Shown in pieces: positions 14,364 to 23,431 of a stretch of 64,000 bases of DNA. Numbering within the stretch: position 1 is the first letter of the stretch; every line of letters begins with the position of its first letter. Position numbers and translations under genes: made by a program. The notes under the pieces are model-generated. The model had not been told where the DNA came from, did no database searches, and saw only the letters and a program-made list of their open reading frames with translations. The stretch is from Microbispora hainanensis (lineage in GTDB: Bacteria; Actinomycetota; Actinomycetes; Streptosporangiales; Streptosporangiaceae): positions 2,666,001 to 2,730,000 of the forward strand of contig NZ_CP108086.1 of the NCBI RefSeq assembly GCF_036186745.1, written 5' to 3'.

Positions 14364-15902
14364 ATGGCACTGAGCATGGCGTCTGATGATTACTTATCAG
14401 GACCAACGCGGACCATCCGGTCGTTGCGCCGATTGCTGATCGCCCTTGTGGTGACCATGCTCGCTGCAGTGGCAGCCCTCATCCCCGCGCCGTCGGCCAA
14501 CGCCGCCACCAGCCAGTTCCGAGGCATGAACTGGGCCGTGCTGGGTGACAACTTCAGCACCGGCACGCTCGTCCTGCAGGGACTGAGCCAGTCCGACAGC
14601 AACGCGACAGTGCGAGCCAAGGCCAACGCGCTCTACGACTACATGGAATCCACCATGGGGGTCAACACCGTCCGGTTGCCTATCAACACTCACACTGTGG
14701 CCAACACGACCTGGTGGAACTCCTATCGCGGCGCCATCGACGCCGCCACCGAGCGTGGATTCAAGGTCATCCTGGCCTATTGGGAGGACGGCGCGGCCTC
14801 CGGTGGCAGGATCACGAACCTCGCCGCGTGGAACTCGATGTGGTCCACCGTGACCAACACGTACGGCTCCAACGGCAACGTCTACTTCGAGCCCATGAAC
14901 GAGCCGCACGGCTACTCGTCGGCGGACTGGCGCAACGTGGCAGCGAACTGGCTCAACACTCACACCTCGGCGGTGCCCGGCCGGGTGCTCATCGGCGGCA
15001 CCGGATTCAGCCAGGACCTCCGGGACATCTGCAACGACAGCCGTTTCAACTCGACGCTGCTGTCCTTCCACTACTACGCCTTCTTCTACAGCGCGATGAC
15101 CTACGACGCTTTCCGGAGCCACATCCAGACGCTTCTGGGCAACTGCGCCTCCCGCGCGGTCGTGACGGAATTCGGCGCGCCGATGTCCACCGGCCTCAAC
15201 TACGCCGACGCGAACAGCACCGACAACTTCGTGCGCTACCTCCGCGCCGTGGCCCAGGTCATGCGTGACAACCAGATGGGCGGCACCTACTGGCCCGCCC
15301 TCGGCGGCAAGCCGGGCGACATCGGCTACGACTGGTACTCGATGTACGCCCTCGGCGGCAGTGGCACCAATCTCACCTTGAGCGTCCGCAACCAATCCGG
15401 CGCCGACCGGATCCGCTACGCCTGGGGTGACACCATCGGCGGCTCCACCCCCTCACCTTCACCCTCGTCTCCGCCGCAGACCGAACCCTTCTACCGGATC
15501 GACGTACGCCACAGCGGCAAGACCATGGACGTCCTGCAGGCGAGCACCGCCAACGGCGCGCGCGTGGGCCAGTACCCCTACAACGGCAACCCGTGGCAGC
15601 AGTGGCGGTTCGAGGACGCCGGCGGCGGCTACTGGCGCATCGTCAGCCGCCACAGCGGAAAGTGCCTTGATGTGGTGAGCGCTTCAACCGCCGACGGCGC
15701 CGAGCTCATCCAGTACACCTGTGGCACCGGCGCCAACCAGCAGTTCCAGATGGTCGCCAACGGTGGATACTTCCAGCTCCGGGCACGGCACAGCGGCAAA
15801 TGCGTGGACGTACCGGCCGCATCGACGGCGGACGGCGTAATCCTCAAGCAGTATTCGTGCAACACCGGCGCCAACCAGCAGTGGTCGCGTACGCCCGTCT
15901 GA
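14364..15902 (+). CDS. Secreted GH5 cellulase with C-terminal ricin-type lectin domain
   Basis: About 512 residues. A long signal sequence (basic RSLRRLL, hydrophobic core, cleavage near PSANA-A) is followed by a glycoside hydrolase family 5 barrel: FRGMNWAVLGDNF at the start, the catalytic acid in VYFEPMNEPHG and the nucleophile in AVVTEFGAPM. A Ser/Pro linker (STPSPSPSSPP) leads to a beta-trefoil ricin-B/CBM13-like domain with three repeats of the type RHSGKCLDV...Q-x-W/F. It should cleave beta-glucans outside the cell. The start is uncertain: ATG 14364 gives a standard signal peptide, while ATG 14352 and GTG 14319 are in frame but none has a clear ribosome site. The LacI-type operator upstream implies induction by oligosaccharides. 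Confidence 0.85.
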   Translation: MALSMASDDYLSGPTRTIRSLRRLLIALVVTMLAAVAALIPAPSANAATSQFRGMNWAVLGDNFSTGTLVLQGLSQSDSNATVRAKANALYDYMESTMGVNTVRLPINTHTVANTTWWNSYRGAIDAATERGFKVILAYWEDGAASGGRITNLAAWNSMWSTVTNTYGSNGNVYFEPMNEPHGYSSADWRNVAANWLNTHTSAVPGRVLIGGTGFSQDLRDICNDSRFNSTLLSFHYYAFFYSAMTYDAFRSHIQTLLGNCASRAVVTEFGAPMSTGLNYADANSTDNFVRYLRAVAQVMRDNQMGGTYWPALGGKPGDIGYDWYSMYALGGSGTNLTLSVRNQSGADRIRYAWGDTIGGSTPSPSPSSPPQTEPFYRIDVRHSGKTMDVLQASTANGARVGQYPYNGNPWQQWRFEDAGGGYWRIVSRHSGKCLDVVSASTADGAELIQYTCGTGANQQFQMVANGGYFQLRARHSGKCVDVPAASTADGVILKQYSCNTGANQQWSRTPV

Positions 15903-16057
15903 CGGTCGTCTCGACGTGACCGCGAGTCCGCGATGCATCCCCCTCCCCGGTGCCGATCTCGTGCTGCGCGCTCGGTGCCGGGGATCCGGACAGCGGCGTT
16001 CTACGCTCCCTCGATGAACAGCGCTGCGGGCAGATCGGACAACGCCCGGAGCCGCGC

Positions 16058-16957
16058 CTAACCGAGTGCCGGCGGGTCCTCATCTGGACGGCGTCCCCAG
16101 GCCGAGATCAGCGGCGCGAGTGTCAGGTCGAGTTCGCCCGCGTGGATGGCGGCCAGGTGCGCGTCGATCTCGGCGTCGTCGGCCAGGCCGGCCGCGAGCA
16201 GCTCGCCGCGCACGTGCCGGATGGTCGCCGCCTCCAGCCGGTCGCAGGCCGGTCCGCCGACCGGGAAAAAGCCCGCCGCGCCGACATCCACCAAGCCGGC
16301 CTCGCGCAATGCCCGCGGCAGTGTCCGGCCGTAGCGCAGGTCCGCTCCGCGGCGCGTCAGCAGCTCCCGGACCGCGTCGCGCAGCCGGTTGGCCCGCCGC
16401 TGCGCCGGGCCGCTGTCATCCAGGCATGCCAGTGGCTGCAGGGCGGTATCGGCGTCCTCGACCAGCAGCCGGCCGCCGGGCCGCAGCGCCGCGACCATCG
16501 TGGCCAACGCCCGAGCCCGGTCGGGTACATGGACCAGCACGAGCCGGGCGTGCACCAGATCGAACGTTCCCGGCTCCGGGGGCGGATCAGCGGCGACGTC
16601 GTGCCGGCGCACCTCGTACCCGTCGCCTGCCTCCAGCCACGACGGGTCGATGTCCGTGGCCAGCACATACCCGGTAGGACCGACGGCCGCCGCGAGCGCC
16701 TCCGGGATACTGGGGCCGCCGGCCCCCACCTCCCAGCACCGCGAGCCGGCCCCGACCCCCAGCCGATCCAAGTGCCCCCGCGTCACACCGTCGAACAGTT
16801 CGGCCAGCCAAACGAATCGCTCGCCCGCCTCGGCGCGCGCGTTGTCCAGCAGGTAACCGCGGGCGGAAGCGGGCTGTCCACCGAGCGCGGTAGTCCCGCT
16901 CGCCGGAGCCGATCCGCCATCGACGTGCGGCGGGCGTGGCGAGGAAGTCATGACCAC
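16058..16957 (-). CDS. Class I SAM-dependent methyltransferase
   Basis: About 299 residues. After about 35 N-terminal residues a segment with GYLLDNARAEAGERF and LAELFDGVTRGHLDRLG precedes the Rossmann core. Motif I is CWEVGAGGPSIPEAL, the acidic end of strand 2 is ATDIDPSWLE, the motif IV region is FDLVHARLVLVHVPDR, and ALRPGGRLLVED follows. It resembles actinobacterial small-molecule methyltransferases of the UbiE/Methyltransf_25 type; the substrate is unknown. GTG 16957 has GGAGG ten bases upstream; ATG 16951 is an alternative. It is convergent with the cellulase gene, 155 bp away. Confidence 0.8.
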   Translation of the reverse strand: MVMTSSPRPPHVDGGSAPASGTTALGGQPASARGYLLDNARAEAGERFVWLAELFDGVTRGHLDRLGVGAGSRCWEVGAGGPSIPEALAAAVGPTGYVLATDIDPSWLEAGDGYEVRRHDVAADPPPEPGTFDLVHARLVLVHVPDRARALATMVAALRPGGRLLVEDADTALQPLACLDDSGPAQRRANRLRDAVRELLTRRGADLRYGRTLPRALREAGLVDVGAAGFFPVGGPACDRLEAATIRHVRGELLAAGLADDAEIDAHLAAIHAGELDLTLAPLISAWGRRPDEDPPALG

Positions 16958-17104
16958 ATGGTCACCACCTCCGGCCGCCCAAGCCACGACGACGGGAGAC
17001 ATTGATGTCAGGCTGTGACCTGGGCAAACCCGAGACCCTGGCCCACCGGGCCGTACGGGCGGCCGTGACCCGCGGGCCGAATCCGGATCAGGAACCCCGT
17101 CGGA

Positions 17105-17692
17105 TCACGGCCGGGGAGGCGGGGCGCTCAGCCCGGCCAGGGTGACGGTGACCAGGCGGTGGACCGCGTCGGGGCTGTCGGCCGTGCCGGCCGCGGTGAG
17201 GGCGTGCAGGCAGTAGCCGGCCAGTTCCCCGGCTGCCACGTCGTCGCGGACATCCCCGTCCCGTGCGGCCTCGGTGATCAGGTTCTCCACGAACTCCCGT
17301 AGCCGATGCCGCGCGCGGTCGACGTGCTCACCGCGATGCAGCAGCGCGGCGAGCTCACCGCCGTGATGGCGCGCGGAGTGGTGCTGGATCTCGGCGAAGG
17401 CCCGCAGCGCGGCCCGCAGGCGTACGACGGCGGGCTCGGCCGGGTCGGCCGCGGCGGTGAGCCGGTCGAGATGGTCGGTGATCTGGCGTTCGTGCCACGC
17501 GGTGAGGACGGCCTGGGCGTCGGGAAAGTACTTGTACAGCGTCGCGCGCCCGACACCGGCGCGTTCGGCGATCTGCGACATCGTCAGCGCGACCAGTCCG
17601 CGCTCGGCCACCAGCGCCGCCATGGCGTTCAGGGCGGCATCCCGGACCGCCGCGCGATGCGCGTCGATCGTCTCTGTCCACAGCTTGGGCAC
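17105..17692 (-). CDS. TetR/AcrR family regulator
   Basis: A 195-residue regulator. The HTH lies at about residues 15-60, with LVAERGLVALTMSQIA and the recognition region AGVGRATLYKYFPDAQAVL. The C-terminal ligand domain is helical and His-rich around residue 105 (EIQHHSARHHGGELAALLHR), which could matter for ligand or metal binding; that is speculative. It is transcribed away from the DUF2218 gene, and a perfect inverted repeat sits 32 bp upstream of its start, so it very likely regulates itself and its neighbour. Confidence 0.85.
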   Translation of the reverse strand: MPKLWTETIDAHRAAVRDAALNAMAALVAERGLVALTMSQIAERAGVGRATLYKYFPDAQAVLTAWHERQITDHLDRLTAAADPAEPAVVRLRAALRAFAEIQHHSARHHGGELAALLHRGEHVDRARHRLREFVENLITEAARDGDVRDDVAAGELAGYCLHALTAAGTADSPDAVHRLVTVTLAGLSAPPPRP

Positions 17693-17723
17693 GCCCAGAT
17701 CATACAGAACGTCCGCTTGCGCG

Positions 17724-17752
17724 ACATAGTGCTGTTGCCGTAGACACTATGT
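17724..17752. promoter_or_regulatory. Operator-like inverted repeat in TetR/DUF2218 divergent promoter
   Basis: ACATAGTG (17724-17731) and CACTATGT (17745-17752) form a perfect 8-bp inverted repeat with 13 nt between the arms. A second small palindrome, ATCGA-TAAAT-TCGAT, follows at 17753-17767. The region is AT-rich compared with its surroundings. It is a good candidate for the binding site of the adjacent TetR protein. Confidence 0.65.
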
Positions 17753-17827
17753 ATCGATAAATTCGATCGCTCGCCAACGACGAACAGGGCCGCATCGCCT
17801 GATCCCTTCACCAGAGACGAGTCCCCG

Positions 17828-18496
17828 ATGCCCCATCTGCACGCTCGCATCCAGACCGAACGGGCCGGGCGCTACCTCGCCCAGTTCTGCAAGCACGCGG
17901 CCGCCATGGGTGGCGGCGGCCACACCGCCCGGCTACATCCGCACGGATCGGCCGCCCGCCGCGACGTGCGGGTGACGGCCGAATGGTCGGACACCAGCGG
18001 AACCGTCACCTTCATCCCCTGGGGCGAATGCACACTCACCGCCGGGGCCGGCGTCCTCACGGTTCGCATCGACGCACCGGACGAGGAGGGCCTGGACCGG
18101 ATACGTGACGTCGTCACCCGCGACTTCGAGCGGTTCAGCCGCCGCGAGCCACTGGTCGTGACCTGGCAGCGGCAGGAACCCCCGGACGCCTCCGTCGGCG
18201 GTGCGACCCCGGCCACGCCCCGGCGGAGGATTTCCCGTCCGCGCCTGCGGACCGTCCTCCTGGCGTCGGCCCTCCTCCTCGTCATCGGCCTGCACGTCGG
18301 CCTGGCCGGCACGGCCGTCGCGGAGTCACGCTGGACCGCCGCTGCCGCCGACATCGTGCTCGTCGTGGTGAAAATCGCGCTGATCATGTGGGCCCGCCTC
18401 CGCAAGCGCAGGTCGCCGTACGGCTCGCAGACCCCGGAACACGATCCGGCGAGTGCCGACCGGCTCAGCACGATGCGCGCATCCCCACCCTCTTGA
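17828..18496 (+). CDS. DUF2218 domain protein with C-terminal membrane segments
   Basis: A 222-residue protein. Residues about 4-95 are a DUF2218 domain (ARIQTERAGRYLAQFCKHAA, a conserved His/Gly-rich turn, TVTFIPWGECTL, and an RIRDVVTRDFERF helix). DUF2218 proteins are small, often near transport or iron genes, with unknown function. Here the domain is followed by a basic linker and two hydrophobic segments (about 137-157 and 166-184), which is longer than the usual 95-100-residue family member. The final 32 bases overlap the 3' end of the opposite-strand gene at 18465. Control by the divergent TetR protein is likely. Confidence 0.75.
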   Translation: MPHLHARIQTERAGRYLAQFCKHAAAMGGGGHTARLHPHGSAARRDVRVTAEWSDTSGTVTFIPWGECTLTAGAGVLTVRIDAPDEEGLDRIRDVVTRDFERFSRREPLVVTWQRQEPPDASVGGATPATPRRRISRPRLRTVLLASALLLVIGLHVGLAGTAVAESRWTAAAADIVLVVVKIALIMWARLRKRRSPYGSQTPEHDPASADRLSTMRASPPS

Positions 18497-18908
18497 TGAG
18501 CGGGTAGAGGCCGCGGTCGAACGTGCCGTACGCGAACCAGCGGTACCGGTTCCGGTGGTTGGGCAGGTTCTTGACGAACTTGGTGCTGTCGCCGGGGACC
18601 GGGTCGTCGTTGTAGACGGATGCGAGCACGGCCCCGTCGCGGTCCTTGAGCGTCAGCCACATGAGCCAGGCGTCGTTGTCGTCGCCGCTCGTGACCACAC
18701 CCTCGAATCGGGCCTTGCCGTCCGAGGTCAGCACCAGCTTGGCCTCGTGGAACAGTGTGCAGTCGCCCCGGTGGATGTCGTAGTCCCAGACGATCGTCTT
18801 GACCGCGCTCGTGGACGCGCTGGCCAATCCAGCGGTGGGCAGTGTCATACCCGCGGCCAGGGTGGCGAGAATCGAGACCGCGCCCGCCGTCCGGCGAATC
18901 CTGTTCAT
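18465..18908 (-). CDS. Small secreted protein of unknown function
   Basis: A 147-residue exported protein. A Sec signal peptide (MNRIRRTAGAVSILATLAAG..., cleavage near ASAST) is followed by a compact domain of about 115 residues with VKTIVWDYDIHRGDCTLF and WLTLKDRDGAVLASVYND, ending in a short basic tail with a cysteine (VGMRASC). A pair of cysteines (DCT and the C-terminal one) could be bridged. I know similar secreted actinobacterial proteins only as hypothetical families. The start is preceded by GGAAGGACGGGATTTCC. It overlaps the DUF2218 gene tail to tail. Confidence 0.7.
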   Translation of the reverse strand: MNRIRRTAGAVSILATLAAGMTLPTAGLASASTSAVKTIVWDYDIHRGDCTLFHEAKLVLTSDGKARFEGVVTSGDDNDAWLMWLTLKDRDGAVLASVYNDDPVPGDSTKFVKNLPNHRNRYRWFAYGTFDRGLYPLIKRVGMRASC

Positions 18909-19522
18909 GGAAATCCCGTCCTTCCTTTTCTTTTTCGGTGATTCCTTCCGACGTTCAAAAAGATAAGGACGGAGGGGTTTACGGGTCGATGATGTCAGCT
19001 TGAGGATCTTGGGGGTGCCAGCACTCCCTCCACGTTCCGGGATATCGCCGTTGCGTCACCGGTCGGGGCCTGTGCTACCAGCGGAACCAATGCCTGGGGG
19101 AAGCGGCTACCATTCCCGCGCCCAATGAGGGGAGGGCGCAGGGGCCGGAGTGAAATCGCGCAGGTCCTGGGACCATGTTCGCGTCCACGAGCCCGATTGC
19201 CGATCGGTGATCGTCACGAGGCCGTCGCGGGTGGCCATGAGCAGTCTTCCCTTACTGTCCCAATCGGCCCAGACGGCCTCGGGCAGCGGAGTGAAGGCAC
19301 CGTCGGCCTCCCTCCGCAGATAGCTCACCTGGACGCCCTCGATGCCGTGCCGCTGAAAGTCGGTGCCGGTGTGGGCCAATACCAGGGCGTGGTCGTCACA
19401 CCGGCGGGTGCGCTCGATGAGCACGGCTTGACGCAGTTCCGGGGGCAGCCGCTTGGCCGCTTCCTGGGGCAGGGGGCGCCAGCCGCGATTGAGCTCGTTC
19501 AGGAGGTCCCGGCGCACCAGGG

Positions 19523-20804
19523 CTGAAGCGTTCTCAGGTTGTGAGACCGAGTAGCTGAAGTGCATCGGTGGGGTGGCTGCGGTAGTGGTCGGTGGCGGCG
19601 GCGATGTTGGTCCAGCCGATCAGGCGGGCCAGGCCGATGGCCAGATTGCGGAGGCTCGCCATGATCCGGGGTGCGGCCCCGGTCCTCATCGTGCAGGCGT
19701 CTTCGCGGTAGGTGACGTCGCGGATGTGGTGCAGGGCTTCGATGCTCCAGTGGCCGCGGATCAGTCCGGCGAGGTGGGCATGGGTGATCTGGCCGGGGTG
19801 CAGGCTGGTGATGGCGTAGATGGTGACGATGGTGGTCTTCCCGGTGGCGTTGTTGGTGCGGCGTCGTTTGACCTGGATGGCCTGGGCGGCGTGGGGGAAG
19901 GGCAGGCCTGGGCGGACGGTGCAGATCTTCATGCGGCGGATCTCGCGGCGTCCGTGCCGGGTCTCGTCGGTGCGGTCGTTGAGGATGGCCTCGCGCCAGG
20001 GCAGGGCCTTGAGCCGGCGCAGCAGGGTGGGCTGGTTGCCCTTGACGATGAACACGTAGTGCCCTCCGGCCGCGACGATCTGCCTGGCGTGCTCGTGCTG
20101 GGTGTGCAGGGCGTCGGCGGTGATGACCACGCTGGTGAGGTCGAGCCCGGACAGCAGGGGCGTGAACGCGGGGATCTCGTTGCTTTTGGCTGCGACCTGG
20201 GCTTGAGCCATCACCGTCTGGGTGTCGTGGCGGGTGGCGGCCAGCAGGTGGGTCACACGGTCGCCGGTGCGGCTGCCGCGCAGGGTTTTGCCGTCCACGG
20301 CCAGGCCGAGTAGCGCTGTTCTGCCGTTCGTGCCGTTCGTGCCGTTCGTGCCGGTCGCTGGTGGCGCGGCGGCCAGCCTGGCCAGGTAGGCGCAGGTCGC
20401 AGCGTCGAAGTCGTCGCCGTCCAGGCGGGCCAGCAGCCGTCCCAGGGTGGAGGCGGCCAGCCGTACGGGGCCCGGGAGACCGATCCGGGCGCGTAGCTCG
20501 GGATCGTATCCGGCGATGAACCGGGTGATCTTCGCCAGGGAAGTCGCTCCGCCGAGCACGGCGAGCAGGGCTAACGCGAGCAGCGGGCCGAGTCGGTAGC
20601 GGCGCCCGCGGCGGCTGCGAGGGTCCGGTATGGCATCCAGCACCTCGGCAAGGGTGGGCAGGTCGGACAGCGGATCGCAGATGGTGACGCGCTCCAGGTG
20701 GCGGGAGAGCACGTCGATCGGGGATGATGGCACGCGAACGCGACCCCTGTTCTTGATCGACTGGCTAGACACCGACGATCATGAGGGGTCGCGTTTGTCA
20801 TCTC
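19523..20804 (-). mobile_element. ISAs1-family insertion sequence
   Basis: The 1,282-bp insert carries one transposase gene and is bracketed by CGCACCAGGG (19513-19522) and CGCACCGGGG (20805-20814), a 10-bp target duplication with one mismatch. Ten bases is within the range known for this family. The terminal inverted repeats are weak by eye. Boundaries are set by the duplication and by the restored host reading frame. Confidence 0.8.
19534..20772 (-). CDS. ISAs1-family transposase (H-repeat-associated type)
   Basis: A 412-residue transposase, full length for the family. Its N-terminus shows [21 protein letters not shown] and the hydrophobic [19 protein letters not shown] block (DUF4338/DDE_Tnp_AS_N region). 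The DDE domain has [13 protein letters not shown] with the first catalytic Asp, [16 protein letters not shown] with the second, and [20 protein letters not shown] with the catalytic Glu. A TGTNGTNGTNG stretch at about residues 140-150 comes from a GCCGTTCGT DNA repeat. It appears intact, so the element may still be mobile. Confidence 0.9.
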   Translation of the reverse strand: MSSQSIKNRGRVRVPSSPIDVLSRHLERVTICDPLSDLPTLAEVLDAIPDPRSRRGRRYRLGPLLALALLAVLGGATSLAKITRFIAGYDPELRARIGLPGPVRLAASTLGRLLARLDGDDFDAATCAYLARLAAAPPATGTNGTNGTNGRTALLGLAVDGKTLRGSRTGDRVTHLLAATRHDTQTVMAQAQVAAKSNEIPAFTPLLSGLDLTSVVITADALHTQHEHARQIVAAGGHYVFIVKGNQPTLLRRLKALPWREAILNDRTDETRHGRREIRRMKICTVRPGLPFPHAAQAIQVKRRRTNNATGKTTIVTIYAITSLHPGQITHAHLAGLIRGHWSIEALHHIRDVTYREDACTMRTGAAPRIMASLRNLAIGLARLIGWTNIAAATDHYRSHPTDALQLLGLTT

Positions 20805-21475
20805 CGCACCGGGGCGCCCTCAACTACCCGTCCGTCCCAGGGCTGCGCCCATCTCACCAGCCGAGAACGCTTGGGCCCTGCCCGGCGCACCCAGTCGTGG
20901 TCGAGATCCCGCACCGTCACCCGATAGGGATAGCTGCCGTGGAAGGGCTTCTTGTCCATCGAAGCGGAGATCGTCAGGCTGTTGTCCGGGGCGAATTCGC
21001 AGCCGCCGGTCCACGTGCCGTGCGTCTGCCAAGCCGTGAGCGCGGTCAGCCACGGCGTTTTCGACACCGCGAAATAGGTGTCCCACGGCGACTTCCCGCG
21101 CCCGAGTGCGAAATAACCGAGAAGCGTGCCGTCGGGGGAAACGGCACACCGGCGTGGATAAAGAGTTCCCCGGAGCCAGGCGCCGGGGGTCACCTCGCAA
21201 CGGAGGAGGTCCCATTTCATCAGGTGCCACCAGCCGGCCGGGCCTCGGCGCATGATCAGCGCGACGGGCGCGGCGGTGGCGGGGAGCACATAGAGACGGC
21301 AGGGCGGCGCAGGGTAGGTCATCGGCGGCTCCGCGTTCGGGATTTCGACGTTAGCCCGCCGGCACCCCGGACGCGCGGGGTTCAATTCGCCCCACCGGGC
21401 ACGGCGTCGCGCGGCGGACGCGGCACCGTTAAAGATGCCATGCCCCCCGTACGGCCCTTGTCGATGACGTGGAGC

Positions 21476-22207
21476 TCAGCCGCAGTGAAGGAACGCGGTC
21501 GTGGTGCCCGCGGTGGTGACGAGGCCCGTCCTCACGTCGAGGACCACGATGGTGGCCGGCCCCGTCTGGTAGCTGCGGCACCAGACGTCCGCGACGTGCT
21601 GCCATCCCGGCAGATTGCCGTAGGCGTCGGCGTACAGCGTGCCCAGCCCGTACGGCCCGGTCGTGCCGATCCCGACCGCGGAGAACGTCACCGCGCCGTA
21701 GGGCGTGAGCCCGCTGCCGTTGGCGAACAGGCGGCCGCCCAACTGGTTGAGCGTGGTGGAGATGCTCACCCCGCCGCGCGGGGTCGCGCCCGGGTCCGCC
21801 AGCCGCAGGTGGGCGCTGGAGTTGTCGCTGTAGGCCTGGTCGCGGCTCGACTGCGGCACGCAGACGTGGTCCGAGGGCCGCGTCTCACGCCAGACGTAGC
21901 CCTGCTTGCAGGTGTCCGGCCCATAGGGGCCACCGCCCGGCTCGCGGCGCGACGGGCCCAGCGCGTTCTCCGTCGCGGTCTGCGTGCGGATCGCCGGCGT
22001 CACGCAGACCTGATCGCCCGCGTAGGCATCCCGCCACACGTACCCGTTCGCGCAGGTGTACGGCCCGTACGGAAGGTCGGCCGCCATAGCCGGCGAATTC
22101 GTCACCACCAGGCTTGTCAGCAGCGCGACCACGGCGGTCAGCCACGCCGTTATGCGCCGCAGGGCGCGTAAACCGGCTTTCTCGGTGGCTCTTCTTTCGC
22201 AACCCAT
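21476..22207 (-). CDS. Secreted protein with two GYVWRxxxxxDxVCV repeats
   Basis: A 243-residue exported protein. A signal peptide (basic start, long hydrophobic core, cleavage near PAMAAD) is followed by two copies of a cysteine-bearing motif: YGPYTCANGYVWRDAYAGDQ and the equivalent at YGPDTCKQGYVWRETRPSDH, each ending in VCV and a T/S-R-x-Q segment. The remaining about 125 residues form a domain with alternating hydrophobic strands and two cysteines. Such repeats are common in extracellular actinobacterial proteins and probably form small disulfide-bonded modules; the function is unknown. GGGGAGGAAAG directly precedes ATG 22207, which is why I reject the longer upstream frame. Confidence 0.75.
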   Translation of the reverse strand: MGCERRATEKAGLRALRRITAWLTAVVALLTSLVVTNSPAMAADLPYGPYTCANGYVWRDAYAGDQVCVTPAIRTQTATENALGPSRREPGGGPYGPDTCKQGYVWRETRPSDHVCVPQSSRDQAYSDNSSAHLRLADPGATPRGGVSISTTLNQLGGRLFANGSGLTPYGAVTFSAVGIGTTGPYGLGTLYADAYGNLPGWQHVADVWCRSYQTGPATIVVLDVRTGLVTTAGTTTAFLHCG

Positions 22208-22553
22208 CTTTCCTCCCCGGTTACCAGGGTCAATGCGGCCGGCCAATATGGCCGCGACGTTTCGAAAATCGGCAAAAACCAACGCCGTATCGGTCCGAAT
22301 TCGGAGAGGGGATCCGCGTCCCTGCTGCTCTACGCACACAGGTATCTCGTAGTGAGTACCTTTGTCAAAGATGTAATGCGCTGCGTGTTAAGGGAGCCTC
22401 GGAAAGAGCTGAATCGCCGTGCTAGTGCGGTCGCATCCCGGCCGGACCGGCGCTGAAATTTCAGGCCGCCCTGGAATACTCCGGCGGGCGGGACGTCAGC
22501 AGCCGGCAGGGAAAGGCAGCGTGTCGCCCGCGGACTGCTCGTACCCTGAGCGG
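22208..22553. other. Divergent promoter region, no gene
   Basis: A 346-bp region of lower GC between two divergent genes. It holds a GCGGCC...GGCCGC hairpin at 22235-22255. No convincing ribosome site or protein was seen. Promoters for both flanking genes should lie here. Confidence 0.4.
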
Positions 22554-23120
22554 ATGCGTACGGGCTCTCTGGACACCTGTTTGATCGTTCTTCGCGGGAA
22601 CTCCGGCTCCGGGAAGACCAGCGTCGCCCGGGCCGTGCGGGCCGCCTACGGCCGTGGCCTGGCGCTGGTCGGCCAGGACGTCGTACGGCGGGAGCTGCTG
22701 CGGGAGCGGGACGTACACGGCGGCGTGAACATCGGCCTCATCGACACGATCGTCCGGTATTCCCTCGATCACGGGTATCACGTCCTGCTCGAAGGCATCC
22801 TCACCGCCAGCCGGTACGGGGAGATGCTGCAGTCCCTACACCGTGACCATGCCGGGACCAGCGCCTTCTTCTACCTGGACGTGTCCCTTCCGGAGACGCT
22901 CCGGCGACATGACAGCCGCCCCCTGAGGTCGGAGTTCACCCCCGACGAGATGCGGGAGTGGTATCGCGAGCGCGACCTGCTCCCGGACGCGTGCGAGACG
23001 GTCATCGGCGAGGACAGCCCACTGGAGGCGACGGTGCGGCAGGTGCTGCGACAGGCGCGCCTACTCCAGCACAAACCCGTGACAACCCCGCACCATGACG
23101 GCCGCCTCGATCCGCCATGA
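22554..23120 (+). CDS. P-loop kinase (AAA_33/zeta-toxin-like fold)
   Basis: A 188-residue soluble protein. Walker A is VLRGNSGSGKTSVA at about residues 12-25, a second conserved segment is LVGQDVVRRELLRE, and the Walker B-like strand is YHVLLEGILT at about residues 76-85, followed by a lid region RRHDSRPLRSEFTPDEMREW. This is the arrangement of small ATP-dependent kinases of the AAA_33 group, which includes antibiotic phosphotransferases, nucleoside kinases and zeta toxins. The phosphoryl acceptor is unknown and no antitoxin gene is adjacent. ATG 22554 is chosen because the family-like sequence starts there; the frame extends upstream without similarity. Confidence 0.75.
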   Translation: MRTGSLDTCLIVLRGNSGSGKTSVARAVRAAYGRGLALVGQDVVRRELLRERDVHGGVNIGLIDTIVRYSLDHGYHVLLEGILTASRYGEMLQSLHRDHAGTSAFFYLDVSLPETLRRHDSRPLRSEFTPDEMREWYRERDLLPDACETVIGEDSPLEATVRQVLRQARLLQHKPVTTPHHDGRLDPP

Positions 23121-23391
23121 TCTGGCGATCGCGGCCAGCGAGATGGTCGTGGTCGCCTGGCCGGGCTGTACGTGTGAGCTGGACATGGAAAACCCGGCCC
23201 ACAAGGAGCCGGGTGGTATATGCAAGCACTATAACCAACGTTCGTCGCTCCGGCTCGTCCCGTGGGCATCCTCCGTAGCGACGGGAGCTTTTTGACGCTG
23301 CCGCGCTCGATGGGATCTACGCTGCCGTGGGCGATCAGCGCCTTGAGGTGGACGTCAAGTTGCAACCTCTGATAGTCGCCCGGCAATGCAG

Positions 23392-23423
23392 AAGGCCGGC
23401 TCCGATCTTCGGAACCGGCCTCT
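23392..23423 (-). terminator. Terminator hairpin beside the first tRNA-Pro fragment
   Basis: GGCCGG-c-TCCGA (23394-23405), 3-nt loop, then TCGGA-a-CCGGCC (23409-23420), closing an almost perfect stem. It lies 9 bp past the 3' end of the tRNA fragment on the minus strand, the usual place for a tRNA terminator. A smaller hairpin, ACCCGGC/GCCGGGT, is at 23192-23214. Confidence 0.7.
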
Positions 23424-23431
23424 TGGCTGGT

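Larger units (their letters stand above)
19107..21322 (-). pseudogene. Hypothetical gene split by an ISAs1 element
   Basis: The 5' part (21322 down to about 20805) and the 3' part (19522 down to 19107) belong to one reading frame once the transposon at 19523-20804 and one copy of a 10-bp duplication are removed. The join reads GRVVEGAPVRRDLLNELNRG, in frame. The restored protein would be about 310 residues, soluble, with CAVSPDGTLLGYFALGRGK in the first half and ERTRRCDDHALVLAHTGTDF in the second. I do not recognise the family. ATG 21322 has CGGAG seven bases upstream. The copy is almost certainly inactive, or makes only the N-terminal about 172 residues plus a few transposon-encoded ones. 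Confidence 0.8.
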
